Shown here: in pieces, positions 5,850 to 14,251 of the stretch
How positions within the stretch are numbered: position 1 is the first letter of the stretch
How the letters are laid out: every line of letters begins with the position of its first letter
Assembly: GCA_043816165.1 (NCBI GenBank)
Contig: JBDRIE010000047.1
Span: forward strand, 1-16,405
Direction of reading: 5' to 3'
Length of the DNA stretch: 16,405 nucleotides
Source of the DNA: JAACEU01 sp043816165
Lineage (GTDB): Bacteria > Patescibacteriota > Gracilibacteria > UBA1369 > LOWO2-01-FULL-3
Notes under the pieces: generated by a model
Databases searched by the model: none
The model's input: the letters and a program-made list of their open reading frames with translations, nothing else
Told to the model about the DNA's origin: nothing
Program-made: the position numbers and the translations under genes

Positions 5850-7541
5850 TTACCTCGCAAATTGCCATTTACCAACATTCGCAAACCTATCAGAGGGGAA
5901 AACCACTCCTCCCATAGAAATTCCTGATACTTTTCCGTCCGAAGAATAGTAATAAACAGGACGATAAAGGAAAACCGCGGGAATATCTTCAGCAATCTTT
6001 TCCGCCAACTCACGAAGCTTCTCTTCTCTTTCAGATATATCAAAAATCGCTCGTATATCTTCTATCAAACTATCAACCTGGAAGCTCTTATAATTCGACA
6101 AATTTAGACCCATAGGACTAGCCTGGGTAGAATGCCAATAAGAATATGTATCCAGATTATATCCTAAACTCTGTCCCACAAGACAAAGATCATAACTTCT
6201 ATTCATCACTCTTTGATTAAATTCATCCTCAAGTAGAAATTCCACCTGAATACTAAATCCAATACTTTCCCATTTATCCTGTAGAAAAGTGACTACTTTC
6301 AGGGTTTCATCATATTTTGAAGTTCCCTCTTCAAACAATCTAACTATCATATTTAACTCCAGCCCAATTCCATCTTCATTGTATCTAATCCCCTGTTTAT
6401 TAACGTCTTCTTCCGGATACAAAAATCCAGACTCTTTTAATGCACCCTGAGCCTGCTCCTTACTTGCCTGATATACCCATTCTTCCTGATTAAGTTCCAT
6501 TAACGGTGTATCTACGGGAATTTTATCCACAAACTGCTCAATCAATTCAGTTTTATCAATTGCTTTCTGCAGCGCCAAACGCACATATTTATTTTCTTTC
6601 AATATTCTACTCTCCATATTCATAAAAACCGCTGTGTACTGAGGAAGTTGGTACGAAAAGAGCTCGAACCGATCATTATTTTGAAAATCCAAAATATAAT
6701 CTCCGGTAATCTTCACAACACCATTCACCGCATCAATATGCTCCAACAACTGATCCATTGTGGGATAAACTATAAACCTCATCAATTCAATCTCACTTGG
6801 AACACCATAATAATAAGGACTTCTGGATAGAGTTACCTGCATACGATCATCTTGAAAAGATTCCACCGGTTCCGTAACCATATACGGACCCGACCCAATC
6901 GGCATTTTATTAAATTCATCTTGCAAAATGTCATATGGATCCATATCTCCCAAAATATGCTTTGGCAAAATACCGGTAGTCAAATTATTTACAAAAAAGA
7001 TATTCGGATTTTCCAAAGTAAATTTAATGGTCTTATCATCAACAAGTTCAATATCTACACCCGCAAAATTAGTTTTTAAAATCTCATTCTGAAAAGATTC
7101 CGATTTCACAACATCATTAAAAGTAAAATACACATCTTCTGCTCCAAGAGCATGACCATCATGCCACTTCAACCCTTCCCTCATCGTGAACGTATATTCC
7201 GTTTTATCTTCATTAATAGAAAGAACCGCCATATCATCAACAACAGCACGTTTTTCCGGATCATATTTCATCAAACCGGAAAAAACCAAACGACTCACTT
7301 CCATATCAGCCTCATTATAATCAACAAACAATGGATTTATATTTTGAACTCCATTTTTTGCAACAAGTCCCTCGGTATAAATATTTGACTCTCCAAAACC
7401 AAAAAGCCCATACGGAAAGAAAATCATTTTCACTAACATTGCCAAAAAGATCGCTACAGCAACTCCGGTAAGCAATTTATCTCGGAAATCATAACTTTTA
7501 AAAATCGCAATGATAGTTCTAATAAATTTCATAATGCTCAT
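5850..7541 (-). CDS. Membrane-anchored ABC-type solute-binding protein, family 5 (peptide/nickel type)
   Basis: Proteins of solute-binding family 5 (OppA/DppA/NikA) capture oligopeptides, nickel or similar ligands outside the cell for an ABC importer. Past the N terminus the family pattern is clear: EGLVAKNGVQNINPLF (57-72), VFSGLMKYD (86-94), then FTMREGLKWHDGHALGAEDV (118-137), then IGSGPYMV and QKAIDKTELI further on. The N terminus has one hydrophobic helix at about 22-43 and no lipobox cysteine, so it is anchored by a helix rather than a lipid. I take ATG 7541 as the start (563 residues) because GGAG lies 11 bases upstream. The open frame extends to a TTG at 7550, which leaves too little room for that site, and ATG 7532 is a third option. 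No permease or ATPase is adjacent. It ends the purC-to-sbp series and is followed by a terminator. The ligand is unknown. Confidence 0.88.
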   Translation of the reverse strand: MSIMKFIRTIIAIFKSYDFRDKLLTGVAVAIFLAMLVKMIFFPYGLFGFGESNIYTEGLVAKNGVQNINPLFVDYNEADMEVSRLVFSGLMKYDPEKRAVVDDMAVLSINEDKTEYTFTMREGLKWHDGHALGAEDVYFTFNDVVKSESFQNEILKTNFAGVDIELVDDKTIKFTLENPNIFFVNNLTTGILPKHILGDMDPYDILQDEFNKMPIGSGPYMVTEPVESFQDDRMQVTLSRSPYYYGVPSEIELMRFIVYPTMDQLLEHIDAVNGVVKITGDYILDFQNNDRFELFSYQLPQYTAVFMNMESRILKENKYVRLALQKAIDKTELIEQFVDKIPVDTPLMELNQEEWVYQASKEQAQGALKESGFLYPEEDVNKQGIRYNEDGIGLELNMIVRLFEEGTSKYDETLKVVTFLQDKWESIGFSIQVEFLLEDEFNQRVMNRSYDLCLVGQSLGYNLDTYSYWHSTQASPMGLNLSNYKSFQVDSLIEDIRAIFDISEREEKLRELAEKIAEDIPAVFLYRPVYYYSSDGKVSGISMGGVVFPSDRFANVGKWQFAR

Positions 7542-7566
7542 ATTGCGCAACGCTCCGCTTTTGCGC
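7542..7566 (-). promoter_or_regulatory. Hairpin presenting the Shine-Dalgarno site of the solute-binding protein gene
   Basis: In the transcript, GCGCAA and TTGCGC (7561-7566 and 7545-7550) can form a 6-bp stem with the loop AAGCGGAGCG, three bases before the ATG. The GGAG ribosome site lies in the loop. It may modulate initiation; the effect is inference. Confidence 0.4.
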
Positions 7567-7568
7567 TG

Positions 7569-7784
7569 TTAAACGAAAAGAAAAAGCAAAGAATTCCCAA
7601 TAAACAAAACGACTAAAACAACAGTCGTAGTAGACAGAAATTTCTCCGCTCCTCTTTTGCTTGTATAAAAGCCTCCACTTCCTCCAAACGTTGCAGACAA
7701 GCCTGTTCCTCTTTGTTGAGTAAGAATAGCAACAGAAAGAAGTAAAGAGATTACAACCTGAAGTATAAATAAAAATGTTTGCAT
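7569..7784 (-). CDS. secG: Preprotein translocase subunit SecG
   Basis: SecG is the small non-essential subunit of the SecYEG channel that aids protein export across the cytoplasmic membrane. With the start at ATG 7784 the product has 71 residues, the usual length. It shows the two-helix layout: hydrophobic segment 2-21, then the conserved cytoplasmic loop LTQQRGTGLSATFGGSGG (about 22-39), then a second helix at about 52-71. The open frame reaches back to a TTG at 7814, which would add ten polar residues and overlap the yvlD-like gene. ATG 7784 leaves only two bases after that gene's stop, as in other tightly packed pairs here. No clear Shine-Dalgarno site is seen for either start. Confidence 0.93.
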   Translation of the reverse strand: MQTFLFILQVVISLLLSVAILTQQRGTGLSATFGGSGGFYTSKRGAEKFLSTTTVVLVVLFIGNSLLFLFV

Positions 7785-7786
7785 AT

Positions 7787-8158
7787 CTATTTTGTTATAA
7801 AACTTGAAGTCCAATTGATTACACCAAGGACAATAGCTCCTATAACATAATCAGTCCAATTAAAAAAGGCCAAGGTAACACCCTGAAAATCTGCCACATC
7901 CAAAAAGTAGCTTAGAAACCACAAAATCACCACATTTATTACGATCAGAAAAAGTCCACCTGTCAGGAACGTAAACGGTAACGCAATTATTTTCAATAAT
8001 GGCTTTACTATCCAGTTCAGCAAACCCAAAACTATTCCCCCAAGAATAAAGAACTTTACTCCACCCGTATAAACAATTCCATCAACTATGTATGTAAGTA
8101 AATACAGAATTCCCCCATTAATAATGATATTTATGATTGGACTTAATATAAAACCCAT
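7787..8158 (-). CDS. YvlD/phage-holin-4-type membrane protein
   Basis: A 123-residue protein with four hydrophobic segments (about 5-24, 32-50, 58-82, 101-119). The GLLNWIVKPLLKIIALPF motif (44-61), with FLTGGLFLIVINVVILWF following, is the mark of the family named after a mycobacteriophage holin (Phage_holin_4_2), which also includes the Bacillus protein YvlD. In bacteria these are usually chromosomal membrane proteins of unknown role, and nothing here suggests a prophage. It lies 11 bases after ileS and 2 bases before secG, so it is probably cotranscribed with both. No Shine-Dalgarno site is visible. Confidence 0.85.
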   Translation of the reverse strand: MGFILSPIINIIINGGILYLLTYIVDGIVYTGGVKFFILGGIVLGLLNWIVKPLLKIIALPFTFLTGGLFLIVINVVILWFLSYFLDVADFQGVTLAFFNWTDYVIGAIVLGVINWTSSFITK

Positions 8159-8169
8159 AGGAATTTAGA

Positions 8170-11100
8170 TTAAATTTTTCTTACGGCTATTTTAACTGGA
8201 ATTTCATCAAATTTCACCTCTTTTTCTTTGTCCCACTCGATATCTCCGCTCTGCTGCAATTCATCAGCAAGTGTCTCAGTTTTTATATAGTCTGCAAATT
8301 TGGTCACAGCTTCGTCTACAACACCTGAAGATTCCACTGATACATAAATTCTATCATCTACTTGATAATCCGCTTCTTTTCGCAATTCTTGTACCAATCT
8401 TACCACATCTCGAGCGTATCCTTCCTTTTTTAGGTCCTCAGAAATTTCTGTATCAAGCGCCACAACTATCCCTTCCATACTTTCCACATCAAAACCTTCT
8501 TTACCCCTAAACCCAATCTCAATCTCATCACCCATAAGCTCAAATTCCCCAACCTTTATACTATTATCACCAAGCTCATACTCCCCTGCTTTTACCTTTT
8601 GGATTATAAATTGGACATCTTTTCCATATTTTGGTCCAAGAATTTTTGAATTTACCGTAACCGATTGTTCGATAATATCTCCGGCTTCTGCAATAAATTC
8701 TAATTCTTTTACGTTAAGCTCTTCCATTATCACCTCCTTGTGAGAATTTATAACTTCTTCAGTTAGTCCTTCAGGTAGGGCAATTCCTGCCTTTTTAAGA
8801 GGTTGTCTCACCTTGATCTTGGCTTTTGCTCTAACACTATGCCCAAGATTCACAATTGTACGAATCACGTGTATTTCTTCATTTAATTTCTCATCGATTA
8901 TCATTTTGTTTGGTTCTGGCCAATCCGCCAAGTGTACAGACTCTTCACCGGTTAAATTTTGATAAATTTCATCCGCTATATAAGGCATGAACGGAGCCAG
9001 TATTTTCACAAACTCCACCAAAACAATATACAGCGTCTGATAAGCTTGATCCTTATCTTTGTCATTTTCACTTTTCCAGAATCTTCGACGAGACCTTCTC
9101 ACATACCAATTTGAAAGATTCTCCAAGAAATCCAACATCGGACGCGTAGATTTCGGCAAATTATATTGATCCATTTGCTCAGTCACCTCTTTTACCAATA
9201 AATTCAATTCGGAAAGAATCCATCGATCCAATTTGTGTGCAGGTTGAAACGCTTTGTAATCCGCTTTAGGCTCAAATTTATCAATATTCGCATAAGTGAC
9301 AAAGAAACTATATGTATTCCAAAGAGTTAATGTAAATTTCTTCACAATCTCTTCAACATGCGCCTCGGAAAATCTCACATCATCAGCCAAAGCCGCCGGA
9401 GACGAGAGCAAGAAATATCTCATACTATCCACACCCTTATTATCAAAAAGCTCATTTGGATCAGGGTAATTCTTCTTTCTTTTTGAAAGTTTCTCTCCAT
9501 CGGCCGCAAGGACAATTCCATTCACAATCACATTCTTGAACGCAGGTTTATCAAATAAAACAGCCGCAAGAACATGCAATGTATAAAACCATCCACGAGT
9601 CTGATCCAACCCCTCAGCAATAAAATTAGCCGGGAAATTACTTTCAAACTCTTCCTTATTTTCAAACGGATAATGAAGCTGTGCATAAGGCATAGCTCCA
9701 CTTTCAAACCAACAATCAAACACATCCGAAACTCTCTGCATCTCAGCACTACATGTAGTACATTTGAATGTTATATCGTCAATATATGGCTTATGCAAGT
9801 CTAATTCCCCTTCTCTTTCAGGCAACTTTCCAGCCTTCTCCTTCAGCTCATCTACAGAACCAATACAAACCTGCTCTCCACATTCACATTCCCAAACAGG
9901 TATCGCACATCCCCAGAATCGATTACGACTTATCGCCCAATCCCTCGCACCTTCCAACCATTTTCCAAAACGACCTTCCTTAATATGTTCAGGTTGCCAA
10001 TGGATTTCTTTATTCGTCTTTAACATCTTTTCCTTAAGTCTTGTGACCTCTATAAAAAATGATCGAGTCGCAAAGTTCAAAAGCGGAGTATCACATCTCC
10101 AACAATGCGGATAACTGTGTTTGTAGTTCTGCTTTGAGAAAAGAAGCCCTTTTCCATGCAAATAAATTGCAACATTCAAATCCTGACCTTTCACGAATTT
10201 TCCGGCAAAATCTTTTACCTCTTCAGTAAACGTTCCATCCATCTTTACATGCTGTATCTGTCCCAAGTTTTTATCTTTTCCAAACTGGTAATCATCCTCA
10301 CCAAACATCGGTGCAATATGCACAACACCCGTACCATCTTCTGTTGTTACAAAATCCGCCAAATCAATAACATAAAGCTTCCCCACATCTTGTTCTTCGT
10401 AGTAATCAAACAAAGGCTCATAATGAGTATCTACCAGTTTTTTTTGATCCACTTTTTCTATTTCAACATAATTCCCTTCTCCAAAAACTTTATCCGCCAA
10501 TTCTTTTGCCAAAACAAATACTCCATCCTTTTCATCTGAGTCCTTTCCGGCAACCATAATATATTCAATCTTTTTCCCAAGAGCCAAAGCTACATTACCT
10601 GGAAGCGTCCAAGGAGTCGTCGTCCAAGCCAAAATATAAACATCCTTTTCCTTTGTTCCAAGTGCTTTAAGCGCATCATCCTTGAGTTTGAATTTTGTAG
10701 TTACAGAAAGATCCGTCACATCCTTGTATCCCTGCGAAACCTCGAAATTCGATAACGGAGTCTCGCAACGGGGACAAACATGCATCGCTTTGTGTCCGGT
10801 GTATACCAACTTCTTGTCCCAAATCTGCTTAAATATCCACCAGATGGTTTCCATATATGTATTGTCGAGAGTTGCATAGTTATCAGTAAAATCAACCCAT
10901 CGAGCAAGACGCTTCAATGTCTCTTCCCATTCTTTTGTATATTTGAAAACAGATTCTCTACATTTCTTGTTAAAATTCTCAACCCCATAATCAACAACGT
11001 CTTTTCGTCCATTAAGTTTCAACTCCTTTTCAATTTCATATTCAACAGGAAGCCCATGACAATCCCATCCATTCCTACGAGGGACATAATAACCCTTCAT

Positions 11101-11319
11101 ACTCCAAAACCTCGTAACCGCATCCTTAATCACATTCGCCAGCATATGCCCGTAATGCGGCAACCCATTTGCAAAAGGCGGCCCATCAAAAAATACATAC
11201 TTCTCTTTCCCTTCCCTATTCTTCACAGACTTCTCGAAAATCTTATTCTTTTCCCAATACTTAAGCATTTCCTTCTCCACCTCGGGAAAAGATTGTTTCG
11301 GATTTACTTTCTTAAACAT
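8170..11319 (-). CDS. ileS: Isoleucyl-tRNA synthetase, long (type 2 / eukaryote-like) form
   Basis: This class I synthetase charges tRNA-Ile. At 1049 residues it exceeds the common bacterial form (about 930-940) and fits the type 2 group. The ATP-binding signature is PPFANGLPHYGH with HYGH at 55-58, followed by GWDCHGLPVEYE (84-95). The editing (CP1) domain shows AWTTTPWTLPGN (231-242) and GTGVVHIAPMFGEDD (329-343). The KMSKS-type loop is KLSKR (610-614). Cysteine pairs at 182/185, 406/409, 478/480/485 and 520/523 suggest zinc knuckles. The anticodon-binding and C-terminal domains are complete. Type 2 enzymes are often insensitive to mupirocin; that trait is inferred only. It follows purB by 63 bases and has a possible own promoter in the gap; yvlD-like and secG follow. 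Confidence 0.97.
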   Translation of the reverse strand: MFKKVNPKQSFPEVEKEMLKYWEKNKIFEKSVKNREGKEKYVFFDGPPFANGLPHYGHMLANVIKDAVTRFWSMKGYYVPRRNGWDCHGLPVEYEIEKELKLNGRKDVVDYGVENFNKKCRESVFKYTKEWEETLKRLARWVDFTDNYATLDNTYMETIWWIFKQIWDKKLVYTGHKAMHVCPRCETPLSNFEVSQGYKDVTDLSVTTKFKLKDDALKALGTKEKDVYILAWTTTPWTLPGNVALALGKKIEYIMVAGKDSDEKDGVFVLAKELADKVFGEGNYVEIEKVDQKKLVDTHYEPLFDYYEEQDVGKLYVIDLADFVTTEDGTGVVHIAPMFGEDDYQFGKDKNLGQIQHVKMDGTFTEEVKDFAGKFVKGQDLNVAIYLHGKGLLFSKQNYKHSYPHCWRCDTPLLNFATRSFFIEVTRLKEKMLKTNKEIHWQPEHIKEGRFGKWLEGARDWAISRNRFWGCAIPVWECECGEQVCIGSVDELKEKAGKLPEREGELDLHKPYIDDITFKCTTCSAEMQRVSDVFDCWFESGAMPYAQLHYPFENKEEFESNFPANFIAEGLDQTRGWFYTLHVLAAVLFDKPAFKNVIVNGIVLAADGEKLSKRKKNYPDPNELFDNKGVDSMRYFLLSSPAALADDVRFSEAHVEEIVKKFTLTLWNTYSFFVTYANIDKFEPKADYKAFQPAHKLDRWILSELNLLVKEVTEQMDQYNLPKSTRPMLDFLENLSNWYVRRSRRRFWKSENDKDKDQAYQTLYIVLVEFVKILAPFMPYIADEIYQNLTGEESVHLADWPEPNKMIIDEKLNEEIHVIRTIVNLGHSVRAKAKIKVRQPLKKAGIALPEGLTEEVINSHKEVIMEELNVKELEFIAEAGDIIEQSVTVNSKILGPKYGKDVQFIIQKVKAGEYELGDNSIKVGEFELMGDEIEIGFRGKEGFDVESMEGIVVALDTEISEDLKKEGYARDVVRLVQELRKEADYQVDDRIYVSVESSGVVDEAVTKFADYIKTETLADELQQSGDIEWDKEKEVKFDEIPVKIAVRKI

Positions 11320-11344
11320 AATTTTGGATATTTAAAACACGCCC

Positions 11345-11373
11345 AGTTTAGCGGAAACACCAATTTATTTCAA
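11345..11373 (-). promoter_or_regulatory. Possible sigma-70-type promoter of ileS
   Basis: In the purB-ileS gap the minus strand reads TTGAAA (11368-11373), 17 bases, then TAAACT (11345-11350). The start would lie about 18-20 bases before the ileS ATG. Four of six bases match in each hexamer depending on weighting, so it is plausible but not strong. It would let ileS, yvlD-like and secG be expressed apart from the purine genes. Confidence 0.4.
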
Positions 11374-11382
11374 AATATTATT

Positions 11383-12816
11383 CTACCCACACCCAGAACA
11401 GCTCCCACATCCTCCTTCACAACCACCAACAGCCACTTTCAACTCATACATATCAACCAGCTTTTCAGCCAGTCCGGTATATTTCTCAGGAGTCAAAGCT
11501 AACAGTTTCTTTTTATCTCCAGCGGGAATTTTCAAACCTTTTATAAATTTCTGAATCGCCGCTTTCGTGATTCCGGTCTTGCCTCTGGTCAGCTTTTTCA
11601 GCATCTCGTATGAACCTTCAATCAGGTTCTTTCTCATAACCACCTGAATAGGCTCAGCAAGAAGTTCCCACTTATCCTTCAAGTCCTCTTGAACTATTTT
11701 TTTATTCACAACGCACTTCGACAAACCTTTCATAGTAGCTTTATAAGCCAAAACACAATGCGCAAGCGCGGGCCCTATTTTTCGAAGCACCGTGGAATCC
11801 GACAAATCCCTCTGCATTCTCGAAATCGGCAATTTTGAAGACAAATGCTCCAATATAGCATTAACCACGCCCAAATTCCCCTCGGAATTCTCAAAATCTA
11901 TAGGATTTATCTTGTGTGGCATAGTAGAAGATCCCACTTCCCCGGCAACAGCCTTTTGCCCAAAATATCCAAGACTTATATACGACCACATATCCCTATC
12001 AAAATCCAAAACAATAGTATTTGTCCGCTTCACGCAGTCAAAAAGTTCAGCCAGCCCATCATGTGGTTCGATCTGAGTCGTGTATAGATTTACCTTTAAC
12101 CCCAAACTTTGAACAAATTTCTTACTCGCCTCTATCCAATCAATGCTATCGTAAGCCACTGCATGGGCATTGTAATTTCCAACAGCACCGTTGATTTTCC
12201 CCAGCAAACAGGAAATACTACTCAACTGTTCAATTTCTCTTTCCAGTCTCACCACGAAATTAACCATTTCCTTCCCTAAAGTGGTTGGTGTCGCTGGTTG
12301 TCCGTGAGTACGCGAAAGCATAGCCAACTTCTTGTTTTTCACCGCTATTGTATAAATTTCTTGCACAAGACCGCTCAACAAAGGAATCATATCCCTATCC
12401 AAAAAATCCCGCACCATACAGGCATAAGCCAGATTCGTAATATCCTCACTCGTACACGCAAAATGAATAAATTCCAAATATTTTTCCAACGGACCACCTT
12501 TCAATTCCTCTTTAATAAAATATTCCACAGCCTTAACGTCATGATTCGTCACCTTCTCGATCTCTTTCACCCTCTCGGCATTCACAACATCAAACTGTTC
12601 ATAAATACTTCGAAGCATTCGCAGTTCGGTCGCTTTCAAAGTCTTCTTTCCCTGAACCTTCAATTCATTAAACAAAAATATAAACCATTCAACCTCAACC
12701 AAAACTCGATATCTCATAAGTGCAGCTTCCGAAAAATACTGCGACAAATAATCAACCTTATCCGCATACCTCCCATCAAGTGGCGAAATCGCCATTAAAT
12801 TATTTTCCATAGTCAT
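11383..12816 (-). CDS. purB: Adenylosuccinate lyase with cysteine-rich C-terminal tail
   Basis: PurB removes fumarate from SAICAR (giving AICAR) and from adenylosuccinate (giving AMP), so it serves both arms of the pathway. The 477-residue protein follows the E. coli-like subgroup, beginning with AISPLDGRYADKV. It shows NHDVKAVEYF (91-100), TSEDITNLA (122-130), SRTHGQPATPTTLG (168-181) with the catalytic His171, and the fumarate-lyase signature GSSTMPHKINP (295-305) with the catalytic Ser loop. After the usual end of the fold (VDMYELK) there is an extra tail ending GGCEGGCGSCSGCG with Cys466, 470, 473 and 476 (C-x3-C-x2-C-x2-C), which I do not know from this enzyme. The start may be M1 (12816) or M3 (12810). 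The gene lies one base after the purE stop and has no Shine-Dalgarno site. Confidence 0.96.
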   Translation of the reverse strand: MTMENNLMAISPLDGRYADKVDYLSQYFSEAALMRYRVLVEVEWFIFLFNELKVQGKKTLKATELRMLRSIYEQFDVVNAERVKEIEKVTNHDVKAVEYFIKEELKGGPLEKYLEFIHFACTSEDITNLAYACMVRDFLDRDMIPLLSGLVQEIYTIAVKNKKLAMLSRTHGQPATPTTLGKEMVNFVVRLEREIEQLSSISCLLGKINGAVGNYNAHAVAYDSIDWIEASKKFVQSLGLKVNLYTTQIEPHDGLAELFDCVKRTNTIVLDFDRDMWSYISLGYFGQKAVAGEVGSSTMPHKINPIDFENSEGNLGVVNAILEHLSSKLPISRMQRDLSDSTVLRKIGPALAHCVLAYKATMKGLSKCVVNKKIVQEDLKDKWELLAEPIQVVMRKNLIEGSYEMLKKLTRGKTGITKAAIQKFIKGLKIPAGDKKKLLALTPEKYTGLAEKLVDMYELKVAVGGCEGGCGSCSGCG

Positions 12817-12817
12817 T

Positions 12818-13270
12818 TTAATTAAATTTTTCTTTTATTTCAGCAATGTGAGCTGCAACTTTCTGTTTCAGCCCTGAATCTTTGAGAGCAAAAATCCGCA
12901 ACACCGCCATAACAACATTTCCCTTATCAATAACAGTCAAAACCGGAGTATCACTTGGCATCACAAGCGTCGAATTTATATTCATCATAAAGTCTTCCTT
13001 ACTCTTGAAAGGAGGACACGCAATCACAGGATGAACACTGTTCGCGGCCACAACCCCGGAAAGTCCATTCGACCGGCCCGCAACCGTAACGTAAACAATA
13101 TCCTCCGTGCCTTTATTATTTTCAGTAACAATTTCCAAAACCTTTTCAGGAACTTTGTGCGCTGAAGCGACAATTACCTCAGCCGTAATCCCCCACTTCG
13201 CAAATTCTTTATCCATTCCGGAAATAAATTCCTTATCCGATTCAGATCCTAATAAAATTACAACTTTCAT
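12818..13270 (-). CDS. purE: Phosphoribosylaminoimidazole carboxylase PurE, class II-like
   Basis: A 150-residue PurE that places CO2 on aminoimidazole ribonucleotide (AIR) to give CAIR. The fold is marked by VILLGSESD (4-12), VASAHKVPEKVL (34-45) and VTVAGRSNGLSGVVAANSVHPVIACPP (61-87, key residues Gly65, Arg66, Ser67, Asn68, Gly69, Leu70). Class I bacterial enzymes, which use N5-CAIR made by PurK, normally have SAHR and AGxAAHL here. SAHK together with AGRSNGL is the pattern of class II AIR carboxylases, such as the PurE half of animal PAICS, which use CO2 directly. The class call is thus made from residues, and PurK should be dispensable. It lies three bases after purC and one base before purB, in pathway order. 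No Shine-Dalgarno site is visible. Confidence 0.93.
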   Translation of the reverse strand: MKVVILLGSESDKEFISGMDKEFAKWGITAEVIVASAHKVPEKVLEIVTENNKGTEDIVYVTVAGRSNGLSGVVAANSVHPVIACPPFKSKEDFMMNINSTLVMPSDTPVLTVIDKGNVVMAVLRIFALKDSGLKQKVAAHIAEIKEKFN

Positions 13271-13273
13271 AGC

Positions 13274-14245
13274 TTATTTATTTAAATATTTACTTAAATT
13301 TCGTTCAATTCTTTCATAAACATTACCGGGCGAAGCCATAAACTCCTGTCCGGTAATCAATTCATAAGCCTCAATATAACGACGAGCGGTTTCAACCTTG
13401 ATATCATCAGGAACCTCAGGAATCTCCCCTTCACCCAAGAAATCTCTCTCAGCCAACCATTCTCTCAAATATTCCTTATCGATTTTCTTCTGAGTTTCAC
13501 GATTTTTAAATCTCTTCTGATATTCATCCGCATACCAGAAACGAGAAGAATCGGGAGTATGAATTTCGTCGATCAATATAATTTCACCCGCATCATTCAT
13601 TCCAAATTCATATTTTGTATCCACAAGGATAATCCCCTGCTTTGCCGCAACCTCAACCCCTCTCAGATAAAGTTTCATCGCGACATCAGCCATATAATCA
13701 AATTGTTCTTCTGTAATATCGGTCCGCTTCAACACTTCTTCCTTGGAAACAGATTCGTCATGCCCATGCTTTTCAGCTTTCGTCGAAGGAGTAAGAATTG
13801 GTTTATCGAATTTTTGATCTTTTTTCATTCCATCAGGAAGTGAATTTCCACAGAAATTTCTTCCACCTTTTTCATAATGATACCAAACCGAAGTCGTAGT
13901 AACGCCTGTCAAATAGCCACGAACCACCATTTCAACCGGCAAAGCTCTGCACTCCTTCGCCACCACAACATTTGGATCCGGAAACTCAATCACATGATTC
14001 CCCACTATATCTTTTGTCTTTTCAAACCAAAACTTAGCCATTTGATTTAAAACCTGACCCTTGAACGGAATCAAAGTAATAATTCTATCAAAAGCAGACA
14101 AACGATCGGATATTATGATTATCCGTTTGCCATCAGCGGTATAATTATCTCTAACCTTCCCTTCATACTTTTCCCCAAGTGTCGGAAAATCCGTAGACTC
14201 CAGACAAAAAGGCAACTGTGCAAGAATTTGTTCTTTTGAAATCAT
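13274..14245 (-). CDS. purC: Phosphoribosylaminoimidazole-succinocarboxamide synthase (SAICAR synthetase)
   Basis: PurC joins CAIR and aspartate with ATP to form SAICAR. With ATG 14245 as start the product has 323 residues, the longer yeast ADE1-like form rather than the roughly 240-residue E. coli type. Motifs are GKVRDNY (29-35), the nucleotide-loop ISDRLSAFD (45-53), PVEMVVRGYLTG, LVDTKYEFG and the metal/substrate region IDEIHTPDSSRFW. The open frame extends two codons further to a TTG at 14251, but ATG 14245 is the better start. A good promoter match ends only six bases before ATG 14245, so the mRNA may be leaderless. First gene of the purC-purE-purB series and divergent from purA. Confidence 0.96.
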   Translation of the reverse strand: MISKEQILAQLPFCLESTDFPTLGEKYEGKVRDNYTADGKRIIIISDRLSAFDRIITLIPFKGQVLNQMAKFWFEKTKDIVGNHVIEFPDPNVVVAKECRALPVEMVVRGYLTGVTTTSVWYHYEKGGRNFCGNSLPDGMKKDQKFDKPILTPSTKAEKHGHDESVSKEEVLKRTDITEEQFDYMADVAMKLYLRGVEVAAKQGIILVDTKYEFGMNDAGEIILIDEIHTPDSSRFWYADEYQKRFKNRETQKKIDKEYLREWLAERDFLGEGEIPEVPDDIKVETARRYIEAYELITGQEFMASPGNVYERIERNLSKYLNK

Positions 14246-14251
14246 ATTCAA

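Noticed and set aside
7787..8158. Prophage signal from the holin-like gene
   Set aside because: The family is widespread as the chromosomal YvlD group. No lysin, integrase, capsid or tail gene is nearby, and the gene sits tightly between ileS and secG.
10780..11502. A 240-codon + strand open frame across the start of ileS
   Set aside because: It is antisense to ileS and purB, which match their families fully. Its translation is low in complexity, with no recognisable motif, and it spans two real genes and their gap.
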